From Bauldia sp963759235 (GTDB taxonomy: Bacteria > Pseudomonadota > Alphaproteobacteria > Rhizobiales > Kaistiaceae): a stretch of DNA of 64,000 nt. The stretch covers positions 372,001 through 436,000 of the forward strand of contig CAVWYO010000007.1 in NCBI GenBank assembly GCA_963759235.1, given 5' to 3'. Numbering within the stretch: position 1 is the stretch's first letter; each line of letters begins with the position of its first letter. This document shows positions 42,585 to 51,140 of this stretch, one piece after another. Both the position numbers and the translations under genes were made by a program. The notes below the pieces were generated by a model. It was not told the origin of the DNA. It searched no databases and saw only the letters and a program-made list of their open reading frames with translations.

Positions 42585-43465
42585 TCGAAGTCGAATGCGT
42601 GGTCGACTCCAAATCTCTCCTCGGCGAGGCGACTTACTGGGACGCCGAAGCCAAGGTGCTGTGGTGGATCGACATCTACGGCCGCTTGATCCATCGCTAC
42701 GATCCGGCGACCGGCAAGGATGACCAATGGCCGGCGCCCGAATATCTCGGCACCCTGTCGGTGCGGGCCAAGGGCGGACTGGTCGTCTCCATGGTGAGCG
42801 GCTTCTATTTCTTCGATCCCGCGACCGGAAAGTTCGACGCCATCGCCGACCCGGAATCGGACATCGAAGACAGCCGCTTCAACGACGGCAAGACCGACCG
42901 CCAGGGGCGCTTCTGGTCCGGCACCATGTTCGAGGCACCCGACAAGACGCCGGCGAAGATCGGCGCGCTGTGGCGGCTCGATGCCGACCTGTCGGTGCAC
43001 AAGATGGTCGATGGGGTCGGCTGCTCCAACGGCCTTGCCTGGAGCCCCGACGACAAGACCATGTACTTCACCGACAGCCACACCCGCTTCGTCTGGGCCT
43101 TCGACTTCGATGCGGCGAGCGGCGCGGTGGGCAACCGGCGCGTCTTCCTCGATTTCACCGCCGAGGACTATGTCGTCGACGGCGCCACCGTCGACAGCGC
43201 CGGCAACTACTGGCTGACGGTGCCGTTCAAGGGGGCGGTGCTCGGCTACGATCCGGCCGGCAAGCTGATCGAGACCGTCGACCTGCCGGTCGACCTCCCC
43301 ACTTGCTGCGAGTTCGGCGGGCCGGACCTCGACACGCTCTACGTCACCTCGGCGACGCTGCGCCGCGACGCCGCCGCGCTCGCCGGCCAGACCAACCCCG
43401 GCGGCCTCTTCGCCGTTCACGGGCTCGGCGCAAAGGGCGTGCCGCTGGTGCCGTTCGGGGGATAG
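42581..43465 (+). CDS. SMP-30/gluconolactonase family sugar lactonase
   Basis: A 294-residue cytoplasmic beta-propeller enzyme without a signal peptide. Metal ligands are visible: Glu in LLGEATYWDAEAKVLWWIDI near residue 15, Asn in RFNDGKTDRQGRFWSGTMF near 102, and Asn and Asp in CSNGLAWSPDDKTMYFTDSH near 150. It should hydrolyse a sugar lactone to the acid. With the importer, the sugar-acid dehydratase at 45.6 kb and the dehydrogenase at 51.1 kb, it fits an oxidative (non-phosphorylating) route. The first 4 bp overlap the permease stop. Confidence 0.9.
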   Translation: MIEVECVVDSKSLLGEATYWDAEAKVLWWIDIYGRLIHRYDPATGKDDQWPAPEYLGTLSVRAKGGLVVSMVSGFYFFDPATGKFDAIADPESDIEDSRFNDGKTDRQGRFWSGTMFEAPDKTPAKIGALWRLDADLSVHKMVDGVGCSNGLAWSPDDKTMYFTDSHTRFVWAFDFDAASGAVGNRRVFLDFTAEDYVVDGATVDSAGNYWLTVPFKGAVLGYDPAGKLIETVDLPVDLPTCCEFGGPDLDTLYVTSATLRRDAAALAGQTNPGGLFAVHGLGAKGVPLVPFGG

Positions 43466-43515
43466 AGGCGATGGAGAAGGAACGAGACCCTTGAACACGC
43501 ATCTTCGGCGGGAAA

Positions 43516-44532
43516 TTGGCAGAGGTGGATAAGAGCCGCCGTCTCGGCATGCGGGAGATCGCCCGCCGCGTCGGCGTCTCGCCGATCACCGTGTCGCGCG
43601 CCCTCCGCGACCCGAGCAAGGTTTCGCCGGCCACCCGCCAGCGCATCCTCGAGGCGATCGAGAGCGAGGGTTTCATCCCCAACCGGCTCGCCTCGAGCAT
43701 GCGGGGCACCGGCCGCATCATCGGCACCGTCGTGCCGCCGCTGATCAATTCCGGCATCGCCGAACAGGTCCAGGGCATGGCCGACGAGGTGCACGAGAGC
43801 GGCTACCAGCTGCTCCTCGTCCAGGGGGAGTTCGTCCCCGAGGCCGAGGACCAGGCGATCCGGGCGCTCCTCGGCTGGCGGCCGGCCGGGCTCATCCTCC
43901 AGGCCTTCGTCCAGGGCGAGGCCACGCGCCAGCTTCTCGCCGACAGCCCGGTGCCGGTGGTCGAGATCAGCGAGGTGCGCGGCAAGACGCCGATCGACAT
44001 GGCGGTCGGCGTCTCCAACTTCGAGACCGCCTATGCGATGACCGCCCATCTGGCGGCCAAGGGCCACCGGAAGATCGGCTTCGTTTCGACGCCGATCCAC
44101 GGCAACGACCGGCTGCGGCAGCGCCGCATCGGCTATCGCCAGGCGATGGAGGACCTCGGTCTTCACTACAACCCCGACCTCGAAGTCGAGGTGCCGATCA
44201 CCCCGCAGGGCGGCGCCGAAGCGCTGCACATCCTGACCGGCCGCGATCCCAGGGTCGAGGTGATCTTCTGTTCGAGCGACACGCTGGCGATCGGCGCCGT
44301 GCAGGAATGCCACCGGCTCGGCTGGCGAATTCCGCAGCGAATGGCGATCGCCGGCTATGGCGATCTCGACCTGGCGGCACAGCTCTTCCCGGCGCTGACC
44401 ACCGTTCGCGTGCCACGCTACGACATGGGACGGCAGGCGGTGCGGCAGCTTCTCCGGCGCCTCTCGGGCGAGGACGAATCGCCGACCATCGTCAGCCTCA
44501 GCTTCCAGATCATCGACCGCGAAAGCGCGTGA
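43516..44532 (+). CDS. LacI-family regulator (GntR/IdnR-like)
   Basis: A 338-residue repressor. The LacI headpiece is MREIARRVGVSPITVSRALR with the hinge RLASSMRGTGRIIGTVVPP. The periplasmic-binding-type core follows (SGYQLLLVQGEFVPEAEDQA, HRKIGFVSTPIHGNDRLRQR, CSSDTLAIGAVQECHRLGWR, AIAGYGDLDLAAQLFPALTT). The core is closest in pattern to the gluconate/idonate repressors, which fits a sugar-acid inducer. TTG 43516 or GTG 43525 are the possible starts. It follows the lactonase gene by 50 bp. It is the second regulator of the locus after the GntR protein. Confidence 0.88.
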   Translation: MAEVDKSRRLGMREIARRVGVSPITVSRALRDPSKVSPATRQRILEAIESEGFIPNRLASSMRGTGRIIGTVVPPLINSGIAEQVQGMADEVHESGYQLLLVQGEFVPEAEDQAIRALLGWRPAGLILQAFVQGEATRQLLADSPVPVVEISEVRGKTPIDMAVGVSNFETAYAMTAHLAAKGHRKIGFVSTPIHGNDRLRQRRIGYRQAMEDLGLHYNPDLEVEVPITPQGGAEALHILTGRDPRVEVIFCSSDTLAIGAVQECHRLGWRIPQRMAIAGYGDLDLAAQLFPALTTVRVPRYDMGRQAVRQLLRRLSGEDESPTIVSLSFQIIDRESA

Positions 44533-44547
44533 GGCTCGGGCCTCCAG

Positions 44548-45120
44548 CTACGAAACAAGGCGACGGAGGTGGTCCGTGAGGAGGTCTTCATCGCCATAGA
44601 AGCTGCGTATCATGGCTTCGAGAAACGCACGGGGTGCCAAGCGATTCAGGTTCAAGGGATGGCCGGCGCGCGATGCAAGGAGAGTCAGGAAGCTCAGCTG
44701 GGTTCTGCCGTTTCCCTCGCGAAACGGGTGGATGGCGTTGAGAGTCGCGAGAAACGACCCAGCCTCGCTTGCAAACCCCTCCCGCGAGAGTCCACGCAGT
44801 CGATCCTCGCCCCGCAGTTCGCGAAAAAGCCGTTCCATCTGCGCTGGGATGTACTCCGGTTGGCAGAACACGCTGTCGCCTTTCGCGAGGCCGACCGTGC
44901 GGTACTTGCCGGCCCAGCGGTAGACATCCAGAAATAGATGGCGGTGAATTGCCTTGTAATGGCCAGTCCCGAAGCGGCCGTTGGGCAGCGGCTCGGAGCT
45001 TCGCTGCGTTGCGATGACCAACTCAAATTCCGCCAGCTTGGCTGGGTCGTGGATGCCGAGCCGGTTCTTGAGGACGTCCGATCCCCGATAACAATAGGGG
45101 TCCGGGAACACCTCGTACAA
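44548..45120 (-). CDS. Fic-family AMP-transferase toxin
   Basis: A 190-residue Fido-domain protein. The catalytic loop HPFREGNGRTQLSFLTLLA near residue 132 has the active His and the GNGR phosphate loop; the flap is FCQPEYIPAQMERLFRELRG. The family usually attaches AMP to a Thr/Tyr/Ser of a target protein. There is no inhibitory helix obvious at either end, so it is class I and needs a separate antitoxin, for which the gene 6 bp upstream is well placed. TTG 45120 starts YEVFPDPYCYRG, with AAGGAAAG upstream. Less GC-rich than the neighbouring sugar genes. Confidence 0.88.
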   Translation of the reverse strand: MYEVFPDPYCYRGSDVLKNRLGIHDPAKLAEFELVIATQRSSEPLPNGRFGTGHYKAIHRHLFLDVYRWAGKYRTVGLAKGDSVFCQPEYIPAQMERLFRELRGEDRLRGLSREGFASEAGSFLATLNAIHPFREGNGRTQLSFLTLLASRAGHPLNLNRLAPRAFLEAMIRSFYGDEDLLTDHLRRLVS

Positions 45121-45126
45121 TTCGGG

Positions 45127-45486
45127 CTATCTTTCCTTGCCGTATCTGCTGACGATCTCATCGCGTCGCTGGTCGGCGGACAACCCGCGCCGATCGAACT
45201 CGCGAAACGTTCGCTCTGCGACCCGCGAGGTCGAAATTCCCTCGACAGCGCTGATCTTCTTGAAGCTGTCCCTACCGACTGCAAAGCTCTCGCGCCACCG
45301 ACCATCGCGGCTCTGAATTCTTAGCTCGCCTCCGGTTCGAAGAACCATCGCACGAGCCGCTTCGACAGCGTCAGCCTGCGTTCCAAACACGCGTGACGCG
45401 CGAGCCGCTCCGGCCTGCTTCAGGGCCCAGCCTCGCTCGGTCGGAATGACATTCCATGTCGCGTTCTTGTGTCGGTTGCGTTGCAT
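45127..45486 (-). CDS. Putative Fic antitoxin with DUF2188-like N-terminal domain
   Basis: A 119-residue protein directly upstream of the fic toxin gene. Residues 8-70 (NATWNVIPTERGWALKQAGA to SRDGRWRESFAVGRD) match the DUF2188 pattern, a small beta-alpha domain with a TWNVIP start and a GGELRIQSRDG strand. The last 45 residues (RVAERTFREFDRRGLSADQR and RDEIVSRYGKER) are helical and charged and look like a separate antitoxin segment. The published (S/T)xxxE(G/N) inhibitory motif of Fic antitoxins is not exactly present; SAVEG is the nearest. Role is inferred from order, spacing and composition. Confidence 0.7.
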   Translation of the reverse strand: MQRNRHKNATWNVIPTERGWALKQAGAARASRVFGTQADAVEAARAMVLRTGGELRIQSRDGRWRESFAVGRDSFKKISAVEGISTSRVAERTFREFDRRGLSADQRRDEIVSRYGKER

Positions 45487-45552
45487 CTGGCACGACCTTC
45501 AAGTTCTCTCGACAAGCTATGATACGCACGAGTTTGTCAATTCGAGGTTTCC

Positions 45553-46719
45553 TCACGTGTCCCGGCCGGTGCCGATGCGCTGCTCCCAGCCTTCCGCGAA
45601 GATGTTGAGGTAGGCGCGGGGGTCATAGGGGTGGGCGCGGGCGACCTCGACATTGAGGTCGATGCCGAGACCCGGCCCGTCGGGGAGCGAGAGATGGCCG
45701 TTCGCCGGATCGATGGTCGGATGCCAGGTGACGAGGTCGCGCGCCCAGTCGTCGTTGAAGGCGTCGAAATGCTCCTGGATGAGGAAATTGGGGACGCAGG
45801 CAGCGAGCTGCAGGCAGACCGCCGTCGCCACCGGGCCGCCGCTCTGGTGGGGCGCGATGTAGCTGCCGTGGGCGAGCGCGAGGTCGGCGACGGCGAGCGT
45901 GTTGGCGATGCCGCCGAGCGACATCGGCTCGGGCTGGAAGATGTTGACGCCGCCCCGCTCGGCCAGCGTGAAGAACTGGCCGACGGTGTCGTACATCTCG
46001 CCGGTCGCCACCGGGATGGGGCTCGCCGCGGCAACCGCATGCACCGCCTCCTGGCGGTCGCGGGTCGTCGGCTCCTCCCACCAATAGAGCCCGATCGGCG
46101 CCAGGCGCCGCGCGGCGCGGATCGCCTCCGCCTCGGTGAAACGGGCGTGGACGTCGATGAGGATCAGCGTGTCGGCCGGCAGCTTGTCGCGGAGCGTCCC
46201 GAGGATCGCTTCGGCAAGGTCGAGCTCGGCCGCGTCGATGAAGCCCTGCGCCGTACCGAACGGATCGAGCTTGAACGCCTTGAAGCCTTTGGCGATCACC
46301 GCCCGCGCCGCTTCGAGAAACGCCTCCGGCGTGCGCTCGGCGCGGTACCAGCCATTGGCGTAGCCGAGGATGCTGTCGCGCACCCGGCCGCCAAGCAACT
46401 GGTGGACCGGCACGCCCAGCGACTTGCCGAGGATGTCCCAGCAGGCGACCTCGACGGCGGCGATGACGGTCCGGTGGATGTGGCCTGCGTCGAGCGAGAC
46501 GCTGTCGAGCATCCGCTTGGCGAGGGCGCGGACGCGAAACGGGTCCTCTCCGATGACGAGGTGTTCGAGTTCGCGAACGCCGGCCTCGGTGGTGCGGATG
46601 AAGCCGTTCAGCGTCCCCTCGCCGATGCCGTGCAGCCCCTCGTCGGTGTTGACCTTGACGAACAGCCAGTTCTTCCAGCCGGCGCCGACGGCGTATGTCT
46701 CGATGCCGGTGATGCGCAT
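45553..46719 (-). CDS. Mandelate racemase/muconate lactonizing family sugar-acid dehydratase
   Basis: A 388-residue enolase-superfamily enzyme. The capping domain (ITGIETYAVGAGWKNWLFVK) precedes a barrel with the metal ligands Asp in LILIDVHARFTEAEAIRAA near residue 197, Glu in YWWEEPTTRDRQE and Glu in PVATGEMYDTVGQFF. The second-strand segment is GFKAFKLDPFGTAQG, like the galactonate and related dehydratases, and HQSGGPVATAVCLQLAACVP supplies the later His. It most likely removes water from an aldonic or aldaric acid. It faces away from the RTX-like gene and lies downstream of the Fic module. Confidence 0.85.
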   Translation of the reverse strand: MRITGIETYAVGAGWKNWLFVKVNTDEGLHGIGEGTLNGFIRTTEAGVRELEHLVIGEDPFRVRALAKRMLDSVSLDAGHIHRTVIAAVEVACWDILGKSLGVPVHQLLGGRVRDSILGYANGWYRAERTPEAFLEAARAVIAKGFKAFKLDPFGTAQGFIDAAELDLAEAILGTLRDKLPADTLILIDVHARFTEAEAIRAARRLAPIGLYWWEEPTTRDRQEAVHAVAAASPIPVATGEMYDTVGQFFTLAERGGVNIFQPEPMSLGGIANTLAVADLALAHGSYIAPHQSGGPVATAVCLQLAACVPNFLIQEHFDAFNDDWARDLVTWHPTIDPANGHLSLPDGPGLGIDLNVEVARAHPYDPRAYLNIFAEGWEQRIGTGRDT

Positions 46720-46989
46720 GCTCGTGGCTCCCTGCTACCAGTACCTGGAATCGGAAATCCGCGACAGACGAAAACGCGGGCGCCTGTCGCTCCTTCTCCG
46801 CCGCCGGTCGGCCATTCCCGCTAACGCATGGCAGCTCCCGCGCCTCGTTCCGGCCCCTTCCATACCCCCTTGACCGGAGGAAGGCGCGAGAAGTGACTTT
46901 TTCCCGCTATGATAGGGCGGCAGGTCAGGAGGAAACGGGACTAAAACGGTACGCTCCGGTCACGAAGCAGGAGAACGGGAGGAGAGATC

Positions 46990-48096
46990 ATGACAGTGAT
47001 ATCCAGCACCGAGACCTTCAACGGCGATGTGACCGACGGGCTTCAGTACGGGGCCGACGGGATCGAGCTCACTGTCGCGACGTACGCGCTCGTCTACAAC
47101 AGCGCCGGCGCCGGGGTGTCGAGCACCCACAACGACAGCACACTGGTCAACAACGGCATCGTCTATGGCGGCATCGGTTTCAATGGCGCGTCGCTCACCG
47201 GCGACAATGCCGTCATCAGCAACAATGCCGGCGCGAGGATCAGGGGATATAACGCGATCAGCTTAAATGGCGACGGCGCGACCATCACCAACCATGGCGA
47301 AGTGATCGGCACTGGCGGTGCCGGCGGCGGCATCACCCTCGGTGTAAACGCCACCAATGTCGTACTGCACAATGACGGCGACATCCATGGCACGACGAGG
47401 GCGATCGATGGGGCTTCCCTCGCCGGCGGCGCCGTCGTTAGCAACGCAGGCCTGGTCTCGGGGGACACCTACGGCATTCAACTCCTGAACGGCCAGACGA
47501 TGACGATTGCGAATACCGGGGCGGGCACGATCGAGGGAACAGTCGAGGCGATCCGGACGAGCCAAAACGCAGAAATTTCGCTGAACAACAAGGGCGTGAT
47601 CGACGGAATCATCGATTGCACTGCGAACGCCAACGACACGATCGTCAACAAGGGGAAGGTCATCGGCGCGACGCACCTCGGGCCCGGCGACGACACATTC
47701 GTCTTCGCCGGCGGAAAACAGGGAAAGGTCTTCGGCGAAGACGGCGCCGACCACTTCAATTTCAAGACGAGCCTGGAGACCGGAACGCACGCGGCGAAGA
47801 TCGGCGACTTCACCCATGGCGAGGATGTGATCGGCCTCTCCAAGGGGCTCTTCGACGGCATCGCCGCATCGAATTCCGGCAGTCTGAAGGGCAAATACTT
47901 CCATGTCGGCACGTCGCCCACGACGCCAACGACCGCATCATCTACGACGACGCGACCGGCAAGCTCTACTACGACAGGGACGGCACGGGCAGCGCCCACC
48001 AGAAGCTCTTCGCGAGGCTCGACGGCAAGCCGGAACTGGACCACCACGATCTCCTCGTGCTCGCGTGACGGCGCGAGAGGCGGTGTGAAGAGGTGA
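46990..48096 (+). CDS. RTX-like/type I secreted protein, frameshifted at the C-terminus
   Basis: A 368-residue frame. Residues 1-225 are Asn/Gly-rich beta-helix-like repeats (TLVNNGIVYGGIGFN, AVISNNAGARIRGYN, TITNHGEVIGTG, EISLNNKGVIDGI). Residues 230-300 look like the RTX/serralysin C-terminal module (GPGDDTFVFAGGKQGKVFGE, DGADHFNFKTS, KIGDFTHGEDVIGLSKGLF). After FHVGTS (about 47914) the frame runs into Thr/Ser-rich nonsense; the expected ending AHDANDRIIYDDATGKLYYD and PELDHHDLLVLA is read one base out of frame to a stop at 48068. A single missing base (cgg to cg) explains this. The uncleaved C-terminal secretion signal would be lost in the present frame. No type I secretion genes are adjacent. 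Confidence 0.7.
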   Translation: MTVISSTETFNGDVTDGLQYGADGIELTVATYALVYNSAGAGVSSTHNDSTLVNNGIVYGGIGFNGASLTGDNAVISNNAGARIRGYNAISLNGDGATITNHGEVIGTGGAGGGITLGVNATNVVLHNDGDIHGTTRAIDGASLAGGAVVSNAGLVSGDTYGIQLLNGQTMTIANTGAGTIEGTVEAIRTSQNAEISLNNKGVIDGIIDCTANANDTIVNKGKVIGATHLGPGDDTFVFAGGKQGKVFGEDGADHFNFKTSLETGTHAAKIGDFTHGEDVIGLSKGLFDGIAASNSGSLKGKYFHVGTSPTTPTTASSTTTRPASSTTTGTARAAPTRSSSRGSTASRNWTTTISSCSRDGARGGVKR

Positions 48097-48112
48097 GGTA
48101 TGGAGGGATCTT

Positions 48113-48165
48113 CTATAACTCATAAAATGGTGACATTTGAGTTATAGGTTGCTACCTATAACTCA
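48113..48165. promoter_or_regulatory. Repeated operator-like motif directly before the DUF4172 fic gene
   Basis: tgagttatagg (48138-48148) and cctataactca (48155-48165) are a perfect 11-bp inverted repeat with a 6-bp spacer; its last base is the A of the gene's ATG. A third copy of the arm, ctataactcataaaatgg, lies at 48113-48130 as a direct repeat of 48156-48173. The DNA is AT-rich in GC-rich surroundings. A repressor here would block transcription or translation start. Confidence 0.7.
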
Positions 48166-49282
48166 TGAAATGGAACTGGCAGCGGGCCGATTGGCCGAAC
48201 TTCACATACGATCCGGCCGCCCTGGAACGGGTCGAGGCTGAATTCCTGGTGCGCTCCGGGGAGTTCGTCGGCGCGTTCCGGCATGTGAGCCCCGACGACC
48301 AGGACACGATCAGGATCGAACTCATCAGCGACGAGGCCCTTAAGACATCGGAGATCGAAGGGGAAATCCTCAACCGCGACAGCCTGCAATCGTCGCTACG
48401 CCAGCAGTTCGGGTTGGGGAACGACACGCGGCGCGTCCCGCCTCACGAGCGCGGCATCGCCGAAATGATGGTGGACCTCTACCGGACCTTCGCCGTTCCC
48501 CTCAACCGCAAGACCCTGTTTGCCTGGCACAAGATGGTCATGGCGGGTTACCACGGCATTGAGGTGATCGGTGGATACCGTCGCCATGCCGACCCGATGC
48601 AGGTGGTCTCCGGCCCATCGGCGATCGCAGGGTCCATTTTGAAGCGCCGCCTTCCGACCGGGTGGGCGAGGAGATGGATCGGTTCGTTGCTGGTTCAACA
48701 AGACGGCGCCGGGCGGGAAGCGTCCGTTGCCCGCGCTGACGCGGGCCGGTATCGCGCACATCTATTTCGAGAGCATCCATCCGTTTGAGGACGGCAACGG
48801 ACGTATCGGACGGGCGCTCTGCGAAAAGTCCTCGGGCAGAGCCTCGGCCAACCAGCCTGATTGCGCTCGCCTACACTATCGAACGCGGGCGCAAGGCCTA
48901 CTACGACATGCTTGAGCGCAACAACAAGGACACGGAAATCACGGCGTGGCTTACATATTTCGCCGAGACAGTCCTCGAGGCGCAGCACAACACACTGACG
49001 CGCGTGGATTTCTACATTGCGAAGGCGCGGCTCTACGACCGGCTGCGCGGCCAATTGAATCCGCGTCAGGAGAGGGTGATCCACCGAATGTTCCGGGAAG
49101 GCATTGACGGGTTCAAGGGTGGCCTTAGCGCCGAGAATTACATCGGCATCACCAAAGCTTCCCGCGCGACCGCCACACGGGATCTACAGGACCTGGTCGC
49201 AAAGGGCGCCTTGATCCGGACGGGAGAACGCCGTCACACACGCTATCAGCTTGACGTTGTGCAGACGAAAGAGAAAGCCTGA
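48165..49282 (+). pseudogene. Fic-family protein with DUF4172 N-terminus, broken by about four frameshifts
   Basis: The intact protein would have about 370 residues: DUF4172 (KWNWQRADWPNFTYDPAALE; DEALKTSEIEGEILNRDSLQ), the Fic core with the complete motif HPFEDGNGRIGRALCEK, and a C-terminal winged helix (NYIGITKASRATATRDLQDL, VAKGALIRTGERRHTRYQL). Three frames must be joined. The breaks are near 48615 (after VVSGP; IGDRRVHFEAPPSDRVGEEM continues out of frame), 48690, 48828 and 48855, each explained by one missing base in a short homopolymer. It is either a recent pseudogene or affected by sequence errors. Starting AT-rich repeats suggest autoregulation by its own winged helix. Confidence 0.8.
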
Positions 49283-49309
49283 GGGGTAGGTCAGAGCGTT
49301 TGCCGTAGC

Positions 49310-50293
49310 CTATGCGACGTCGGCGAGGATAGTCTCGACCAGCCGCTCGGTGGTGAGGCCGTATTTCGCCTGGAGATGCGGCACCGAACCGCATTCGATG
49401 AACCGGTCGGGCAGGCCGATGCGGATCAGCGGCTTGGCGATGCCGTGGTCGAACAAGGCTTCCGCCACGAGGCTGGCGAGGCCACCGGCAACGACGTGGT
49501 TCTCGGCGGTGACCACCCGGTCGACCGACGCGGCGAATGCGGCGACCGCTTCGCCGTCGAACGGCTTGATGGTCGGCACATGGAGGACGCCCGCCGCGAT
49601 GCCCTGCTTCGCCAGGGCATCGGCGGCGTCGAGGGCGCGTTCCGTCATCAGCCCGGTGGATACGATGCCGACATCGCCGCCGGCCCGAAGGCGTACCGCC
49701 TTGCCGATGACGAAGCGATATGACGCCGGTTCGAGCACGATCGGCACCTTGCCGCGCAGGAGCCGCATGTAAACCGGGCCGTCGTGACCGGCGATGGCCG
49801 CCGTCGCCTGGGCGATGTCGGTCGCGTCGCAGGGATCGATAACGACGAGGCCCGGCACCATGCGCATCAACGCAAGGTCCTCGATCGCCTGGTGGGTGCC
49901 GCCATAGCCGGTGGTGAGCCCCGGCAGGCCGGCAACGATCTTGACGTTGAGCCGGCCGTGGGCGACGGCGATCGCCACGAAGTCGTAAGCGCGGCGGGTG
50001 GCGAAGACGCCGTAGGTGGTGGCGAAGGGAACCTTGCCGGTGCGCGCCAGGCCGGCGGCGACGGCGATCAAATTCTGCTCGGCCATGCCGACGTTGAAGA
50101 AACGGTCGGGAAAGGCGTCGCGGAACGGCAGGATGTCGGTGTACTTGCCGAGGTCGGCGGTGAGCCCGACGATCTCCGGCCGCTCCCGCCCCAGCGCCAC
50201 CAGCGCCTCGCCGAACGGCGCCTCGATGGTGGCGCGGCCACCGGCGGCGGCCTCGTCGACGCCCATGGCAAGCGTGCGCACCTTCCTAGCCAT
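49310..50293 (-). CDS. Transketolase, C-terminal half (split enzyme)
   Basis: A 327-residue protein holding the pyrimidine-binding and C-terminal domains of a transketolase-like enzyme: EAPFGEALVALGRERPEIVG near 25, FFNVGMAEQNLIAVAAGLAR near 65 with the Glu that activates thiamine diphosphate, ATTYGVFATRRAYDF and GGTHQAIEDLALMRMVPGLV. The start at 50293 overlaps the N-terminal half gene by 8 bp, so the two subunits are made together and must assemble. Split transketolases of this kind are common in sugar-utilisation clusters; the substrate is not known. Confidence 0.9.
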   Translation of the reverse strand: MARKVRTLAMGVDEAAAGGRATIEAPFGEALVALGRERPEIVGLTADLGKYTDILPFRDAFPDRFFNVGMAEQNLIAVAAGLARTGKVPFATTYGVFATRRAYDFVAIAVAHGRLNVKIVAGLPGLTTGYGGTHQAIEDLALMRMVPGLVVIDPCDATDIAQATAAIAGHDGPVYMRLLRGKVPIVLEPASYRFVIGKAVRLRAGGDVGIVSTGLMTERALDAADALAKQGIAAGVLHVPTIKPFDGEAVAAFAASVDRVVTAENHVVAGGLASLVAEALFDHGIAKPLIRIGLPDRFIECGSVPHLQAKYGLTTERLVETILADVA

Positions 50294-51134
50294 GACTCGC
50301 TCCGCGCTCGAATGCGTCGATGAGGCTCTCCCATTCGCCGGGATCGACGCGAACGAAATGCGCCTTCTCCCGAGCCTCGAGCGCCGGCACGCCCTTGCCG
50401 GGCAGAGTCCTAAGCACGATCGCCTTGGGCGAGGCGTTCCTCGTCCGCGCGGCAGCGAGGGCGACGACGATGGCGGCCATGTCGTTGCCGTCGATCTCCT
50501 GGGTCTCCCAGCCAAAGGCGCGCCATTTGTCGGCGATCGGCTCCATGTCGAGGACGATTCTGCCGTCGGCCTGGATGCCGTTGCAATCGATGAGCGCCAC
50601 CAGCAAGTCGAGGCCGAAATGGGCGGCCGACATCGCCGCCTCCCAGGTCGCGCCCTCCTGCATTTCGCCGTCGGAGAGTTCGACGAAGACGCGGGCCGGC
50701 GAGCCATCGAGGCGGAGCCCCAGCGCCTGGCCGACGCCCTGGCCGAGACCGTGGCCGAGCGAGCCGCCGATCACCTCGACGCCGGGTGTCGTGTCGAGGG
50801 TGCTCATGTCGAGCCGGCTGTCGTCGGCGCCATAGGTCGACAATTCGTCGAGCGGCAGGATGCCGCATTCGGCGAGCGCCGCCCACAGCGCAATCGAATA
50901 GTGACCGGTGGAGAGCAGGAAGCGGTCGCGCTCCGGCCAGGAAGGATCCTCCGGGTCGTAGCGGAGCTCGTGGAAATAGAGCGCGGCAAGCAGGTCGGCG
51001 ATGCCGAGACCCTGGCCGATATAGCCCTGGCCCTGGCCGCGCGCCATGGCAAGCATGTGGCGGCGGAGATTGGCGGCGCGATGCCTGAGCGCGGCAAGAT
51101 CGGGCGTTTCGGCGGGGAAATTGTGACGCGTCAC
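50286..51134 (-). CDS. Transketolase, N-terminal half (split enzyme)
   Basis: A 282-residue subunit with the thiamine-diphosphate pyrophosphate-binding domain: RFLLSTGHYSIALWAALAEC near residue 75, GGSLGHGLGQGVGQALGLRL near 120, and VELSDGEMQEGATWEAAMSA near 150 (the metal-binding GDG-type motif with Ser for the first Gly). GKGVPALEAREKAHF lies near the end. It precedes and overlaps the C-terminal half and follows the SDR gene by 6 bp, forming an SDR-tktN-tktC operon that should rearrange the carbon skeleton of the imported sugar or its keto product. Confidence 0.9.
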   Translation of the reverse strand: MTRHNFPAETPDLAALRHRAANLRRHMLAMARGQGQGYIGQGLGIADLLAALYFHELRYDPEDPSWPERDRFLLSTGHYSIALWAALAECGILPLDELSTYGADDSRLDMSTLDTTPGVEVIGGSLGHGLGQGVGQALGLRLDGSPARVFVELSDGEMQEGATWEAAMSAAHFGLDLLVALIDCNGIQADGRIVLDMEPIADKWRAFGWETQEIDGNDMAAIVVALAAARTRNASPKAIVLRTLPGKGVPALEAREKAHFVRVDPGEWESLIDAFERGASHG

Positions 51135-51140
51135 GTCGGC

